DNA of 64,000 bases from Mucilaginibacter sp. UR6-1 (GCF_020880975.1 NZ_JAJIWP010000006.1:124001-188000), one strand, 5' to 3'; shown: positions 15,587 through 24,368, counted from the stretch's first letter. Made by a program: numbers and translations. Notes: generated by a model from the letters alone, not told the origin.

Positions 15587-17035
15587 GCGTGAAATAAATT
15601 CAATTACATTTTTTACAATCTCGTCGTTAGATAAACCATCTTTACCTAGCCCAACAAAAGACTCTCTAAGCTTAGCATCAGAAGGGAAATATTTATCCAT
15701 TTCGGCATTCACCCTTTCCCATAAATCTTTTGCCATCCAACCAGTGCTACCAATAGGAACAGGAATCACACCTTGTTTAATACATATATCAAATTCTTCA
15801 AGCATGCCTTCGGAGTTCACCAACTTCCCTTCGTCATTAATTTTATTTCCGAATATGAAAATTGCCACTCCTGCATAAGACAACATGTCATTTCTGTAAT
15901 CTGTCCATATTTCTTTTAAACTTTTAGAGCCCGATTGTGTTTGAGGAAATGGCCTAAGTATTAATAAATCATCCAAGTTGCGATATTTAGAGTTGAGCTT
16001 GTAATCGAGTGCTCCTTCTATCACAAAACTTCCTATTCCCAAGCCAAATCCAGAAATTATTTTATAAGCATATTTCGCTAGTTTATAACTTAAATCATGA
16101 ATTAAACCTTTGGCTATAGTTTCTGTAAATGGGGCATATTCATTTGCTGCACCCGATATAAAGACATTTTTTCTTTTTAGCCTATTTTCGATTTCCCTTA
16201 ATATATCAGTTATATCAGGGTAGTCATCAATCATTATAGCATTAATGCCGTATCTTAATAAATCTTCGATTTTAAGTTGCTGTTTAATTTTTGCATACAA
16301 GAAAGCTTCCTTTTTCTGCTCCGGAGTTATATTTAATTTGTCAAAATCCTTCTCATTAACTGATTTAAAGAAACAGTAGTGTACAGGTGTGTTATCTTTT
16401 AATAAAACCTTAATTCGACCTAAAATATAATCTAAATTGGGATCGTCGAAACTGAACCCGATAAAAAGGAAGGTTTTGGATAACAAGTCGCCTCGTAAAG
16501 TAATCGAAAAGAATTCCCTTTTGTCATTATAACTTTCATAATCATCTTTAATCAGGACAGCAGATTCTGGTGAATCCTTATCACCATGCATCTTATAAAC
16601 TGTGGCGTCCTTTTTCTTGATGTTGCTTGAGAAGTCTTCATTTTTAATTTTGAGTTCAACCGTTTTGTTTTCTTCTTCCAAAGATTTTTCAATCAGCTTG
16701 TCATAGTTAGTTGTCCAGAAAGTAGATATCCCGATCCTAGCTAAAATTTTATGATTCTCGCTCCCCTTACTTAGAGTAGAGAACTCATTCTTTATCTTAT
16801 TGTTAATTTTACCACGTTTGTGTTTATTGAAATGATATTGGGCGACCGATATTAAGTCATATTCTTTATCAATATCTAAATTTATTTCGGACGCTAAATC
16901 ACGTAACAGCTCTTTCCAATTTACAAAGCCGTCGGATGCCGATAGCCCTGCGCCGGCAAAAATTGCTGCATCCCCATTTATAACTTCAGTAACAAACTTT
17001 TCAATGAAGTCTTTTTGTTGTGTAGTAAAATTCAT
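15572..17035 (-). CDS. thsA: Thoeris effector: SIR2-SLOG NADase (ThsA-like)
   Basis: 487 residues, close to B. cereus ThsA (about 476). The N-terminal SIR2 domain has GAGLSASDGF, the catalytic Asn110 in TTNYDKLIE and His150 in YKMHGDKDSPESAV. The C-terminal SLOG domain starts near 298 (VFISGAANEYAPF) with GFGLGIGSFVIEGAL and EEFDICIKQGVIPVPIG. In type I Thoeris, the SLOG domain binds a cyclic ADP-ribose isomer made by TIR proteins, and the SIR2 domain then destroys NAD+, stopping the infected cell. It is the last gene of a tight four-gene operon that includes two TIR proteins, which fits that role. Confidence 0.92.
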   Translation of the reverse strand: MNFTTQQKDFIEKFVTEVINGDAAIFAGAGLSASDGFVNWKELLRDLASEINLDIDKEYDLISVAQYHFNKHKRGKINNKIKNEFSTLSKGSENHKILARIGISTFWTTNYDKLIEKSLEEENKTVELKIKNEDFSSNIKKKDATVYKMHGDKDSPESAVLIKDDYESYNDKREFFSITLRGDLLSKTFLFIGFSFDDPNLDYILGRIKVLLKDNTPVHYCFFKSVNEKDFDKLNITPEQKKEAFLYAKIKQQLKIEDLLRYGINAIMIDDYPDITDILREIENRLKRKNVFISGAANEYAPFTETIAKGLIHDLSYKLAKYAYKIISGFGLGIGSFVIEGALDYKLNSKYRNLDDLLILRPFPQTQSGSKSLKEIWTDYRNDMLSYAGVAIFIFGNKINDEGKLVNSEGMLEEFDICIKQGVIPVPIGSTGWMAKDLWERVNAEMDKYFPSDAKLRESFVGLGKDGLSNDEIVKNVIEFISRLQKL

Positions 17036-17036
17036 T

Positions 17037-17582
17037 TTATTTTTTTAACCAATCATTTAATGATTCAGTGCTACCGTTGGGATAAATCACTTTATAATAA
17101 TCGTCGGTATATTCGCTTTCTTCTATACGTGGATATATCTGTAAATATTCGTTACCATCCCAAGTTTTACTATTGTCGGCAAGTGGCAATACACAAATTT
17201 TATCGTTGTTTAATTTATAGCTATCACCGATACCGACCTCCCAATTACACCATTTGGATGATACTGCGTCGTTCGTAGCCAATAAGATAAACTTGTCGTT
17301 GTCTTTAATCTTTATCTTAATCTTTGCGGCAGTAATACCATTAGTCTTTTCGGGCATAGTTTCATCGGCCCAATCAACATATATACTTAAGCCCAAATTT
17401 TGGAAAAAGACCTTCGCCTGCTCAACTATTGGCCGGTCTTTGTGAGAATGCGAGAGAAAAATAGATGTAGTAGCTAGGCTTTTAGAAAAAGCCCTGTTTT
17501 CGGTCAAGTGAGCGCTAAGTCCGGTATATCCGGCTTTATTCCTTGCTTTATTTTCGAATTGCTGTTTAGTAAATATTGCCAT
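17037..17582 (-). CDS. TIR-domain protein (ThsB-type, first copy)
   Basis: 181 residues. The TIR domain spans about 38-130: TSIFLSHSHKDRPIVEQAKV, then GLSIYVDWADETMP and the catalytic Glu115 in KWCNWEVGIGD. The N-terminal 37 residues and the C-terminal 40 residues flank it. In Thoeris, ThsB TIR proteins sense infection and make a cyclic ADP-ribose signal for ThsA. One base separates its stop from the ThsA-like start. It differs clearly from the other TIR gene of this operon, so the two may sense different triggers. Confidence 0.88.
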   Translation of the reverse strand: MAIFTKQQFENKARNKAGYTGLSAHLTENRAFSKSLATTSIFLSHSHKDRPIVEQAKVFFQNLGLSIYVDWADETMPEKTNGITAAKIKIKIKDNDKFILLATNDAVSSKWCNWEVGIGDSYKLNNDKICVLPLADNSKTWDGNEYLQIYPRIEESEYTDDYYKVIYPNGSTESLNDWLKK

Positions 17583-17585
17583 AAT

Positions 17586-18194
17586 TTATTTATGATTTTT
17601 CCAGTTTATCGGGTCTCCGTGTATGCCTGGATCATGTTTTTTTTCAAGCCAACTAACAAATCCATCCGCATCTTTGGTCGGTATAGCGATGCTTTTAACA
17701 CTACGACCTTCGCTACAAATTGCTAAAAATTCATCAGGTATTTTAATAGCTTGGTCGCCGAAGTAGTAAAAGTTTTTTGCTATTAACACTCGCTCACCCT
17801 TTATGTCAGCGTCTAAATGCGCACTGTTTTTAACGCCCTGAGCTAAAGAATGAGCAGAATCGTCTTGTAGCCATTCACCGGTTGCAGGATTTTTATGGTA
17901 AATATTATCTCCATATAACTGTACTAAGCTCCCATTTAACACGGGCTTTTTATATTGAAATCTAGGGTCATCCCAGTATTTTTCAAAACTCATCATTTCG
18001 TCAACTTGCATCGCATAAATTAAGTAATGCAATTTTTTTAACTTGACGCTTCCGGTTCCAAATATCCAATCGCCGATTTTCAAACGCTTGTTCATTCTAA
18101 TGGCACCTTTGCAAATTGCCAACGTGCAAAATTCACCGAAGGGGTTTGGAGCTAAACCAAAATCATGTTCTATTTTATATGAATAATATCCCAT
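17586..18194 (-). CDS. Nmad2-family protein (nucleotide-modification-associated domain 2)
   Basis: 202 residues that match the Nmad2 pattern along most of their length: HDFGLAPNPFGEFCTLAICK, IGDWIFGTGS, HYLIYAMQVDEMMSFEKYWD and DPRFQYKKP. Nmad domains were named from their association with base-modification genes; a biochemical activity is not established to my knowledge. It sits between the two TIR genes with 3- and 2-base gaps, so it is part of the Thoeris operon rather than a bystander. A role in recognising modified nucleotides or phage DNA is inference. Confidence 0.75.
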   Translation of the reverse strand: MGYYSYKIEHDFGLAPNPFGEFCTLAICKGAIRMNKRLKIGDWIFGTGSVKLKKLHYLIYAMQVDEMMSFEKYWDDPRFQYKKPVLNGSLVQLYGDNIYHKNPATGEWLQDDSAHSLAQGVKNSAHLDADIKGERVLIAKNFYYFGDQAIKIPDEFLAICSEGRSVKSIAIPTKDADGFVSWLEKKHDPGIHGDPINWKNHK

Positions 18195-18196
18195 AT

Positions 18197-18682
18197 TTAT
18201 GCGCTACATCTAACTCTTGTAATAGTGTAAATTGGTGTTCGTGTCGAACCATCAGCATTTTCAGAGGGCATTGAACAACCTGCCATGGCGTCACCCAACT
18301 TATCAAGGGAGTTCCAACCTAGAACAGGGCCCCCATATCTTTTATAACTTTCAGGCAATTCTACATTATCCTTACAGCCATGTAGGTATATTCCTACTAT
18401 AGTTTTACCTAACAAATGAGCTTGCTTAATTTCGTAGTCTACCCACGGGCGAGAGTGTGTTTTTTCGCCAATTAAACAAATAAAAGTTCCAGCCCAAGAA
18501 ATACCATTTTTGAGATCCTTAGCAATCTGCGAATTACTAGGTCTAACAGCAGTGTGTTTTGTGCTATCGACAGAGCTGTTTCTTACATTGTAGCCGCTGC
18601 TTTTAAGCCTCTCCTTCAAGCTTTGTACATGGTCATCATCTTTGCCATGGTGGCTCATAAATACGTTGTGTGTTTTGTCCAT
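18197..18682 (-). CDS. TIR-like protein (DUF1863/ThsB-type, second copy)
   Basis: 161 residues, almost all one TIR-like domain: HNVFMSHHGKDDDHVQSLKE, then GYNVRNSSVDSTKH, GTFICLIGEKTHSRPWVDYE with candidate catalytic Glu84, and LLGKTIVGIYLHG. This form resembles B. cereus ThsB more than the other TIR in the operon does. It is the first gene of the operon, which has no clear consensus promoter that I can pick out upstream. Confidence 0.85.
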   Translation of the reverse strand: MDKTHNVFMSHHGKDDDHVQSLKERLKSSGYNVRNSSVDSTKHTAVRPSNSQIAKDLKNGISWAGTFICLIGEKTHSRPWVDYEIKQAHLLGKTIVGIYLHGCKDNVELPESYKRYGGPVLGWNSLDKLGDAMAGCSMPSENADGSTRTPIYTITRVRCSA

Positions 18683-18784
18683 ACTCTATACATTATTTAA
18701 ATACTCAAAAAGCAATAAGCATAGATGGAATTAATGAGGCAGGGAAAATTTCAAATATTGAAACTATTTATACCTTTGCGCAGT

Positions 18785-18991
18785 TTAAAACAAATATGCC
18801 CTGCTGAAAAAGCAGTGTAACTAATAATCGGTCAAGCCTGCATCCGTCGCCAAACTTTGCAGGCTAACCGTTTCTCTCTCATCTAATGTTATGCCAATTT
18901 CTTTAGCATAACAATAAATTTGTTACAATTAAGTTATATATTATAAACCTGCGTTCATGTGGCATTAAAAACTGCCTTTATGCCATTTTTT
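18785..18991 (+). ncRNA. Candidate structured RNA (or replication-origin hairpins) beside the Thoeris operon
   Basis: Downstream of TACCTTTG (18771-18778) come: CTGCT/AGCAG (18801-18815, loop GAAAA); a 12-bp stem CGGT..AGCCTGCA/TGCAGGCT..ACCG (18829-18870) with a small internal loop; TGTTATGC/GCATAACA (18887-18913); and TGGCAT/ATGCCA (18960-18985) followed by six T, a terminator-like end. No ORF overlaps. Because the island has a rolling-circle-like replication gene, a single- or double-strand origin is the main alternative. Confidence 0.35.
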
Positions 18992-19110
18992 CACAAGACA
19001 AAAAGTCATCGTTTTGCTATAATTTAGTCAATCCATTGTCAGTTAGTGTTTTGTGTACACCTAATCGAAGTAGGGCAAGGTGACATACAAAATTCCATAC
19101 GATTAATACT

Positions 19111-19150
19111 TTGTTCATTTTGTTTTTCTTTCTACAGGTGAAATGAACAA
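19111..19150. repeat. Perfect 10-bp inverted repeat near the right island end
   Basis: TTGTTCATTT (19111-19120) and AAATGAACAA (19141-19150), 20-base spacer. It could be an integrase/excisionase site or an operator. Confidence 0.3.
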
Positions 19151-19231
19151 TGGAGGTAAAGACACATTACTATGTAAACATTTAAAAAGGGTGAAATAAG
19201 TTGTTTCTTGGAGAGATTTCAAAAGAAGGAA

Positions 19232-19245
19232 CGATATTCTCCACA
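19232..19245 (+). repeat. Right attachment repeat (attR core)
   Basis: Identical 14 bases to 7555-7568. Immediately outside it, CCTTT and a strong terminator continue as the original downstream flank of tRNA-Ala. Confidence 0.85.
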
Positions 19246-19252
19246 CCTTTAA

Positions 19253-19288
19253 AAAAAAGGCTTTGCGAATGTTCGTAAAGCCTTTTTT
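19253..19288 (+). terminator. Original host terminator of tRNA-Ala, displaced by the island
   Basis: 12-bp perfect stem AAAAAAGGCTTT/AAAGCCTTTTTT (19253-19264 with 19277-19288) with inner CGAA/TTCG. It now follows no gene, but would lie directly after the tRNA if the island were excised between the 14-base repeats. Confidence 0.8.
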
Positions 19289-19585
19289 ATTTGGGGGCTA
19301 TCAAAGATACTACCAACCTTTTTATATACTCTTACAAATATTAGGGATCTAACCACATTATTGAAAGCCAATCTTGACAAGCTGATCGAATCTGAATACA
19401 TTACACATTCAGAAAACCAATTTGTCCTTATGTTTATCTGAAATAATCAGCCTTTAATCAACTCCCGATCGCTGTTTCATTATGGGGTTGCTCCTTACGC
19501 CAAAGCTGTCGAGTAAAAGTGGACTCAAGTTGTTTCTAATCGGCCGTAAATTCACACAAATGGCCTCGCTGAATGTTTAATTCAC
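19289..19585. other. Non-coding stretch with a possible gene remnant
   Basis: The + frame ending at TGA 19439-19441 reads LTTLLKANLDKLIESEYITH just before the stop. It looks like the C-terminus of a small winged-helix protein without its front. No start or upstream continuation is seen. Nothing else recognised here. Confidence 0.25.
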
Positions 19586-20206
19586 GTGCCATACAATAAA
19601 TCAACCTATATTCAGGCTGAAAGCCCTACTACAGTGCAAATGAACTGCGGAAATATGCGGATCGCCTTTATTTCATTCTGTATGGTTTTTTGGCTCGGCA
19701 GCCTCATATTGTTATGCCAGGCGGCAGCCTACAGCGCTATTCCGTATTTAAACACGCACGCACGGGCCGTCAATGAGTACTTCGGGCATCACACATTAGC
19801 ATTTATGGCCGCACCCGTCATCATCCTCTGTATGATTCTATACTTTCATTTCAGCCGCACCCGGCTCACTTGGGCAGGCGGCGTTAGGATAGATGGCAAA
19901 CCTATCGAAGTAGTGCATTACCAGTTCAAACGGCTGATCAATAACGTCCCGGTCATCTATCTGCAAACCCCGAAGCATCTTTACATCTTTTATCCTGTAA
20001 CTTCGCAGGACGGGCGAAAGATGCCTAATGTGAAGATCATGAAAAGAGAAGCAGCAGAGAATGAGGTCCAGGTCGAAAAGCTTAAGGCCGAACTTGAGGC
20101 TTCGGCCGCAACACTAAAGAAGTTTTGGTTCTTTACCAAGGAAGTACCGATCTCGTTTTTGGTATTAGTGGTAATTGTTGCCATTATAATTTTGGCTCAG
20201 TGGTAG
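19586..20206 (+). CDS. Hypothetical membrane protein
   Basis: 206 residues from GTG 19586; in-frame ATGs at 19641 and 19656 are possible starts. Membrane helices at about 25-50 (AFISFCMVFWLGSLILLCQA), 70-90 and 186-204. Between them is a soluble part with a helical, charged stretch (EAAENEVQVEKLKAELEASA). No family recognised. It is the first gene outside the island. Confidence 0.6.
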   Translation: MPYNKSTYIQAESPTTVQMNCGNMRIAFISFCMVFWLGSLILLCQAAAYSAIPYLNTHARAVNEYFGHHTLAFMAAPVIILCMILYFHFSRTRLTWAGGVRIDGKPIEVVHYQFKRLINNVPVIYLQTPKHLYIFYPVTSQDGRKMPNVKIMKREAAENEVQVEKLKAELEASAATLKKFWFFTKEVPISFLVLVVIVAIIILAQW

Positions 20207-20321
20207 TACATCTTCGTTCATAGGTGTATTTTGTTCTAAGCTATGAATTGGCGATGTATGGAATATAAAGTTTAGGTAATGCTTTAATTAAATGCAAAGC
20301 ATAAAAATTCAGTTAGCTGCT

Positions 20322-20702
20322 TTAATTAACCGGCATTAGCAGGCAATTCATGGTGTTAGCTGATGTTTTAATGTAGATGTTCTTGCCATCGTATGCTTTG
20401 ATCTGCCTTTCCAGATCGTTAATATATATCGGCTTTTTTTTATCAGCCTGGCATATCATGGAGAAGGTTTGTGTATTTAAAACCTTACCTGTAGCTATAC
20501 TGTAAAAAGTTATATGTGCCCTGTTTCGGTGATGATTTACACTGTCAACATTGATGTAATATTTGTCGAATTTAAATGCAGTGGCAGGAATGTTTTTAAA
20601 GGAATTGTAAGAGTGCTTAATTTGCGGTTGTGAGCAGGATAGTGAAAATACAATCATAACCTTTAATAATGCCGCGTTCTTCATTTTTAAAAATTGCTTC
20701 AA
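20322..20702 (-). CDS. Small hypothetical lipoprotein
   Basis: 126 residues. Positively charged N-terminus, hydrophobic stretch and a lipobox-like LSC at about 20-23 (VMIVFSLSCSQ), so it is probably a membrane lipoprotein. The rest is not recognised. It stands alone between two rightward genes. Confidence 0.55.
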   Translation of the reverse strand: MKQFLKMKNAALLKVMIVFSLSCSQPQIKHSYNSFKNIPATAFKFDKYYINVDSVNHHRNRAHITFYSIATGKVLNTQTFSMICQADKKKPIYINDLERQIKAYDGKNIYIKTSANTMNCLLMPVN

Positions 20703-20778
20703 ACTAAGTTTGAGCTTAATTTAAGTAATATCTTTTTTAAAAAAATGCTACCTTCGTTTTGCTAATATTTTTATCAAA

Positions 20779-22146
20779 ATGATGCCTGTTGTTTTAGTTG
20801 TTGTTGCCGTTGTTATATTGCTTGTGGCGGTGCTTTTATTTGTAAAAAAGCCAAAGGCCAATATTATTGATACCGATGAATTGGTGCGCCTTAAAAATGA
20901 GGTGGACACATTACGGGTATCATTGGCAAAAGCCGAAGAGAAAGCCATAGGCCTCGCTGCCGAAAAGGAAAATATAACCCACTTTTTAAAAGAAGAAAAA
21001 GACAGGCTGGCCACTGAACTGGTACAGGAGCGCGAAAAACTGGCGCAGGCCAATCAATCATTAGAGAGCGCACGTTCATACTTCAAGGCACAACAGGAAA
21101 AATTACAGGAGCAAAAAACGGATATTGAGCAAACCCGCCAGCATTTTCAGCGCGAATTTGAAAATGTTGCCGAAAAGCTGCTCAAGGAAAAATCAAAGGA
21201 ATTTATTGATGTAAATAAAACCAACCTTGACCATATACTTGGTCCGCTAAAAGAGAACCTGAAGGTTTTTGAAGAAAAGGTTGACAAAGTTTACAATATG
21301 GAGGCTGCCGAGCGTAATACCCTTAAAGGTGTTATTACACAACTGATGGAGCTGAACCGCCAGATAAGCGACGAGGCGCAAAACCTTACCAAAGCCCTCA
21401 AAGGCGATAACAAGCGCCAGGGTAACTGGGGCGAGGTGATCCTGGAGCGTGTGCTGGAGCGCTCGGGTTTGGTTAGGGACCAGGAATACCGCATACAGGC
21501 CAGCATGACTACCAATGAGAACATGCGTTTGCAGCCCGATGTGGTTATCGATCTGCCGGATGAAAAACACCTGATCATCGATTCAAAAGTGTCGCTGGTT
21601 GCATACGAGCGACTGGTGAACAGCGAGAGCGAGGAAGAGCGTAAGCTGTACTCAAAGGCGCACATCGAATCCATAAGGAGCCATGTGCACAACCTGTCGT
21701 CAAAAAACTATCACGATCTGTACCAGATCAACTCGCCTGATTTTGTATTGCTGTTCATCCCTATCGAATCATCGTTCAGCATAGCCGTACAGATAGATGC
21801 CGAGCTGTTTAGCGATGCCTGGGATAAGCGCGTGGTGATTGTGAGCCCCTCAACCCTGCTGGCCACGCTGCGCACCATTGCCAGCATGTGGAAACAGGAG
21901 CGCCAAAACCGTAACGTGCTGGAGATAGCCCGCCTGAGCGGCGAGATGTACGATAAATTTGTAGGCTTTGTAACTGATATGGAAAGCATCGGCAAAAACA
22001 TAAAGCAAAGTCAGGATGCTTATGACAAGGCCTTGAACAAACTAACCGATGGCCGCGGCAACCTCACCATAACAGCCGAAAAAATTAAAAAACTGGGAGC
22101 TAAGGCCAATAAGCAGATAGATCAGAAATATATTGGTGAGGAATAA
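20779..22146 (+). CDS. rmuC: DNA recombination protein RmuC
   Basis: 455 residues. N-terminal membrane anchor (1-22), long coiled coil (about 30-150), then the RmuC nuclease-like domain with signature stretches KGDNKRQGNWGEVILERVLE, LQPDVVIDLPDEKHLIIDSK and PDFVLLFIPIES. RmuC limits inversions at short inverted repeats and has a restriction-endonuclease-like core. Length and domain order fit the family. Confidence 0.93.
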   Translation: MMPVVLVVVAVVILLVAVLLFVKKPKANIIDTDELVRLKNEVDTLRVSLAKAEEKAIGLAAEKENITHFLKEEKDRLATELVQEREKLAQANQSLESARSYFKAQQEKLQEQKTDIEQTRQHFQREFENVAEKLLKEKSKEFIDVNKTNLDHILGPLKENLKVFEEKVDKVYNMEAAERNTLKGVITQLMELNRQISDEAQNLTKALKGDNKRQGNWGEVILERVLERSGLVRDQEYRIQASMTTNENMRLQPDVVIDLPDEKHLIIDSKVSLVAYERLVNSESEEERKLYSKAHIESIRSHVHNLSSKNYHDLYQINSPDFVLLFIPIESSFSIAVQIDAELFSDAWDKRVVIVSPSTLLATLRTIASMWKQERQNRNVLEIARLSGEMYDKFVGFVTDMESIGKNIKQSQDAYDKALNKLTDGRGNLTITAEKIKKLGAKANKQIDQKYIGEE

Positions 22147-22207
22147 GTATTTACGAATTTACCTAATGTCAATTAATCTGTTTATTATTACTCTTGATAA
22201 TTGACCT

Positions 22208-23788
22208 ATGTATAAATATCTACTTTCCCTTGCGCTGCTTGCCGGTAATATACAACTCCGGGCACAAGTTCCCGGCTCGGCTGTTGATGTGCAGCATTAT
22301 AACTTTAATATAATCCTGAATGATCAGAATGATGAGATCAAAGGGCAGGCTGATATTCAATTATCCTTATGTCGTGATATTAAATCGATAGCGTTTGATC
22401 TGGATAATAAAGCATCTAAAGGTAAGGGTATGCAGGTGCTTGCCGTTACCGAGGGCGGTAAAAAGTTGCCATATGTGCATGCTGATGGTAAGCTGGTTAT
22501 AAAAACCACAGCCAAGTCAGGCACTAACCATGCTTATCGTATAACCTATAGCGGCGTACCTGCTGATGGTTTGATCATCTCCAAAAATAAATATGGTGAT
22601 CGTACCTTTTTTGGTGATAACTGGCTGCGCCGGGCACGTAAGTGGCTGCCATGTGTTGATGATGTGGCCGATAAAGCCGGTGTCGATTTTATTGTTACCG
22701 CGCCTGCCCATTACAGCGTTGTGGCTAATGGCTTAAAGGTAAGCGAAAAGCAAGCTGGCGAAAATAAAACTACCCATTGGCATGAGGATGTGCCAGTATC
22801 TACCAAGGTAATGGTTATAGGGGTGGCTGATTTTGCCATCAGTACGCCCGAGTTTGTGAACCAGGTACCGGTAAATGCCTACACTTTTAAACAGGATAAA
22901 AGCAACGGATTTAAAGCCTACGCCTGCGCGCCCGAAATACTGAATTTCTACAATCAGCAGATTGGGCCGTACGCTTATAAAAAGCTGGCCAACGTACAGT
23001 CAAAAACCATTTTTGGTGGTATGGAGAACGCCAGCAATATTTTTTACTACGAAAATTCGGTGAATGATAAGGCCATTGAGGCGCTGGTAGCCCACGAGGT
23101 AGCTCATCAATGGTTTGGCGATGCCGCTACCGAAAGCGGTGTGGCTCATGTTTGGCTTAGCGAAGGCTTTGCAACTTATTTTACGCATTATTATCACGAG
23201 CATAAGTACGGTGCGGATAGTTTGCGCAAGCGCATGATAACCGACCGCAAGGGTATATTCGCTTTTGAAAAGGAACGTATGACCCCGGTGGTTGATACTA
23301 CTAATGAAAAAGCCGATATCAACCTGCTTAACACCAACAGCTATCAAAAGGCAAGCTGGGTGCTGTACATGCTGAGGCGTCAATTAGGCGATGCCAATTT
23401 TATTAAAGGCATACGCACCTATTACAGCACCTACAAAAACGGCAATGCCGGTACTGAAAATTTCAGGGCAGTGATGGAAAAGGCAGGTAACCAAAACCTG
23501 GAACAGTTTTTTAAGCAATGGCTGTACACGGCAGGGCATCCGAGATTGCGTATCAGTTACGAAACAGATAAAACCAATCATGGTATTCACCTGCATATTG
23601 AGCAGTTGCAGCCGCAGGTTTATCAACTTAAGGTTGACCTGAAAATAGGCAGCACCAACTTTACCGCCGAGATGAAAGACAAAGCACTCGACCTGAACAT
23701 AGCCGCGCCAACGCAAGCCGGTGAGCTGACCGTTGACCCGAATGTGAATTTACTGGCAGAATATGAAATTGTAAATAACGATAAATAA
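22208..23788 (+). CDS. M1-family zinc metallopeptidase (aminopeptidase-like)
   Basis: 526 residues with a signal peptide (LLSLALLAGNIQLRAQ). Zinc site HEVAHQWFGD and downstream Glu in WLSEGFATYF; the substrate-binding GGMEN loop is present (FGGMENASNIFYYE). It lacks the large C-terminal helical domain of full-size M1 enzymes, as is common in exported Bacteroidetes forms. It probably trims peptides in the periplasm. A GTCAATTA/TAATTGAC inverted repeat (22168-22205) lies just before the ATG and could be an operator. Confidence 0.92.
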   Translation: MYKYLLSLALLAGNIQLRAQVPGSAVDVQHYNFNIILNDQNDEIKGQADIQLSLCRDIKSIAFDLDNKASKGKGMQVLAVTEGGKKLPYVHADGKLVIKTTAKSGTNHAYRITYSGVPADGLIISKNKYGDRTFFGDNWLRRARKWLPCVDDVADKAGVDFIVTAPAHYSVVANGLKVSEKQAGENKTTHWHEDVPVSTKVMVIGVADFAISTPEFVNQVPVNAYTFKQDKSNGFKAYACAPEILNFYNQQIGPYAYKKLANVQSKTIFGGMENASNIFYYENSVNDKAIEALVAHEVAHQWFGDAATESGVAHVWLSEGFATYFTHYYHEHKYGADSLRKRMITDRKGIFAFEKERMTPVVDTTNEKADINLLNTNSYQKASWVLYMLRRQLGDANFIKGIRTYYSTYKNGNAGTENFRAVMEKAGNQNLEQFFKQWLYTAGHPRLRISYETDKTNHGIHLHIEQLQPQVYQLKVDLKIGSTNFTAEMKDKALDLNIAAPTQAGELTVDPNVNLLAEYEIVNNDK

Positions 23789-23789
23789 C

Positions 23790-24368
23790 ATGGCTCGCAA
23801 CGATATATCAGGTGGCGGTGTGTTTTACGGGTTGATTGCTATACCCGTTGGTATAACGGTTTTTGTATTTGCATCAACCGGCGGACTTTGGTACTCCTAT
23901 ATTTTAGCAAGTATAACTTTGTGGGGGCTATTAAAGATATACTTTGCGTTGGTGAGCCATATAAAGTTGGAGCATGACGATGACGATCTTTACATTATCA
24001 CAAACTCATCCGTAAAAATAATCCCGTTCAAAAATATTCGGTCTATTAGCTATTCAGGATATAGAGTAAATGAAAGGCAGGTTTGGCAAGTTGATTACCT
24101 TGATTTTGATGGAATAGTTAAAGTAAAAAAAATTACAAGCAACAAAATGCGATTGGGGATTTTTATTGATGCTGTATCAAAAGTAAACGATAAGGTGTAT
24201 ATTGATAAAAATCTTAAAATAACCACCGCCACAATCGCTAATGGATTTAATAAAACTGTATCAGTTTACAAAAGTGAAGGCTACAATGGTGTTCAATATA
24301 GTTACGAGTATTCAATTCCGTTGAGAGGTGAGAAAAATAAAAAAGAGGATCAACAAGTTTCTACTTAG
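23790..24368 (+). CDS. Hypothetical membrane protein (bacterial PH-like)
   Basis: 192 residues. Two N-terminal hydrophobic segments (about 10-32 and 33-52), then a soluble beta-rich part (DDLYIITNSSVKIIPFKNIR) that resembles bacterial PH/YdbT-like domains, though weakly. Starts one base after the M1 peptidase stop, so the two genes are co-transcribed. Function unknown. Confidence 0.55.
   Translation: MARNDISGGGVFYGLIAIPVGITVFVFASTGGLWYSYILASITLWGLLKIYFALVSHIKLEHDDDDLYIITNSSVKIIPFKNIRSISYSGYRVNERQVWQVDYLDFDGIVKVKKITSNKMRLGIFIDAVSKVNDKVYIDKNLKITTATIANGFNKTVSVYKSEGYNGVQYSYEYSIPLRGEKNKKEDQQVST

Larger units (their letters stand above)
18683..19231. other. Gene-free right part of the island
   Basis: No convincing ORF over about 550 bases. 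It contains a -7-like TACCTTTG (18771-18778), four hairpins (18801-18815, 18829-18870, 18887-18913, 18960-18985), a 10-bp perfect inverted repeat (19111-19120 with 19141-19150) and a candidate integrase arm site (19171-19178). Confidence 0.6.

Noticed and set aside
18785..18991. Retron ncRNA
   Set aside because: No reverse transcriptase gene in the island.
19460..19585. Insertion-sequence remnant
   Set aside because: No inverted ends or transposase motif could be supported.
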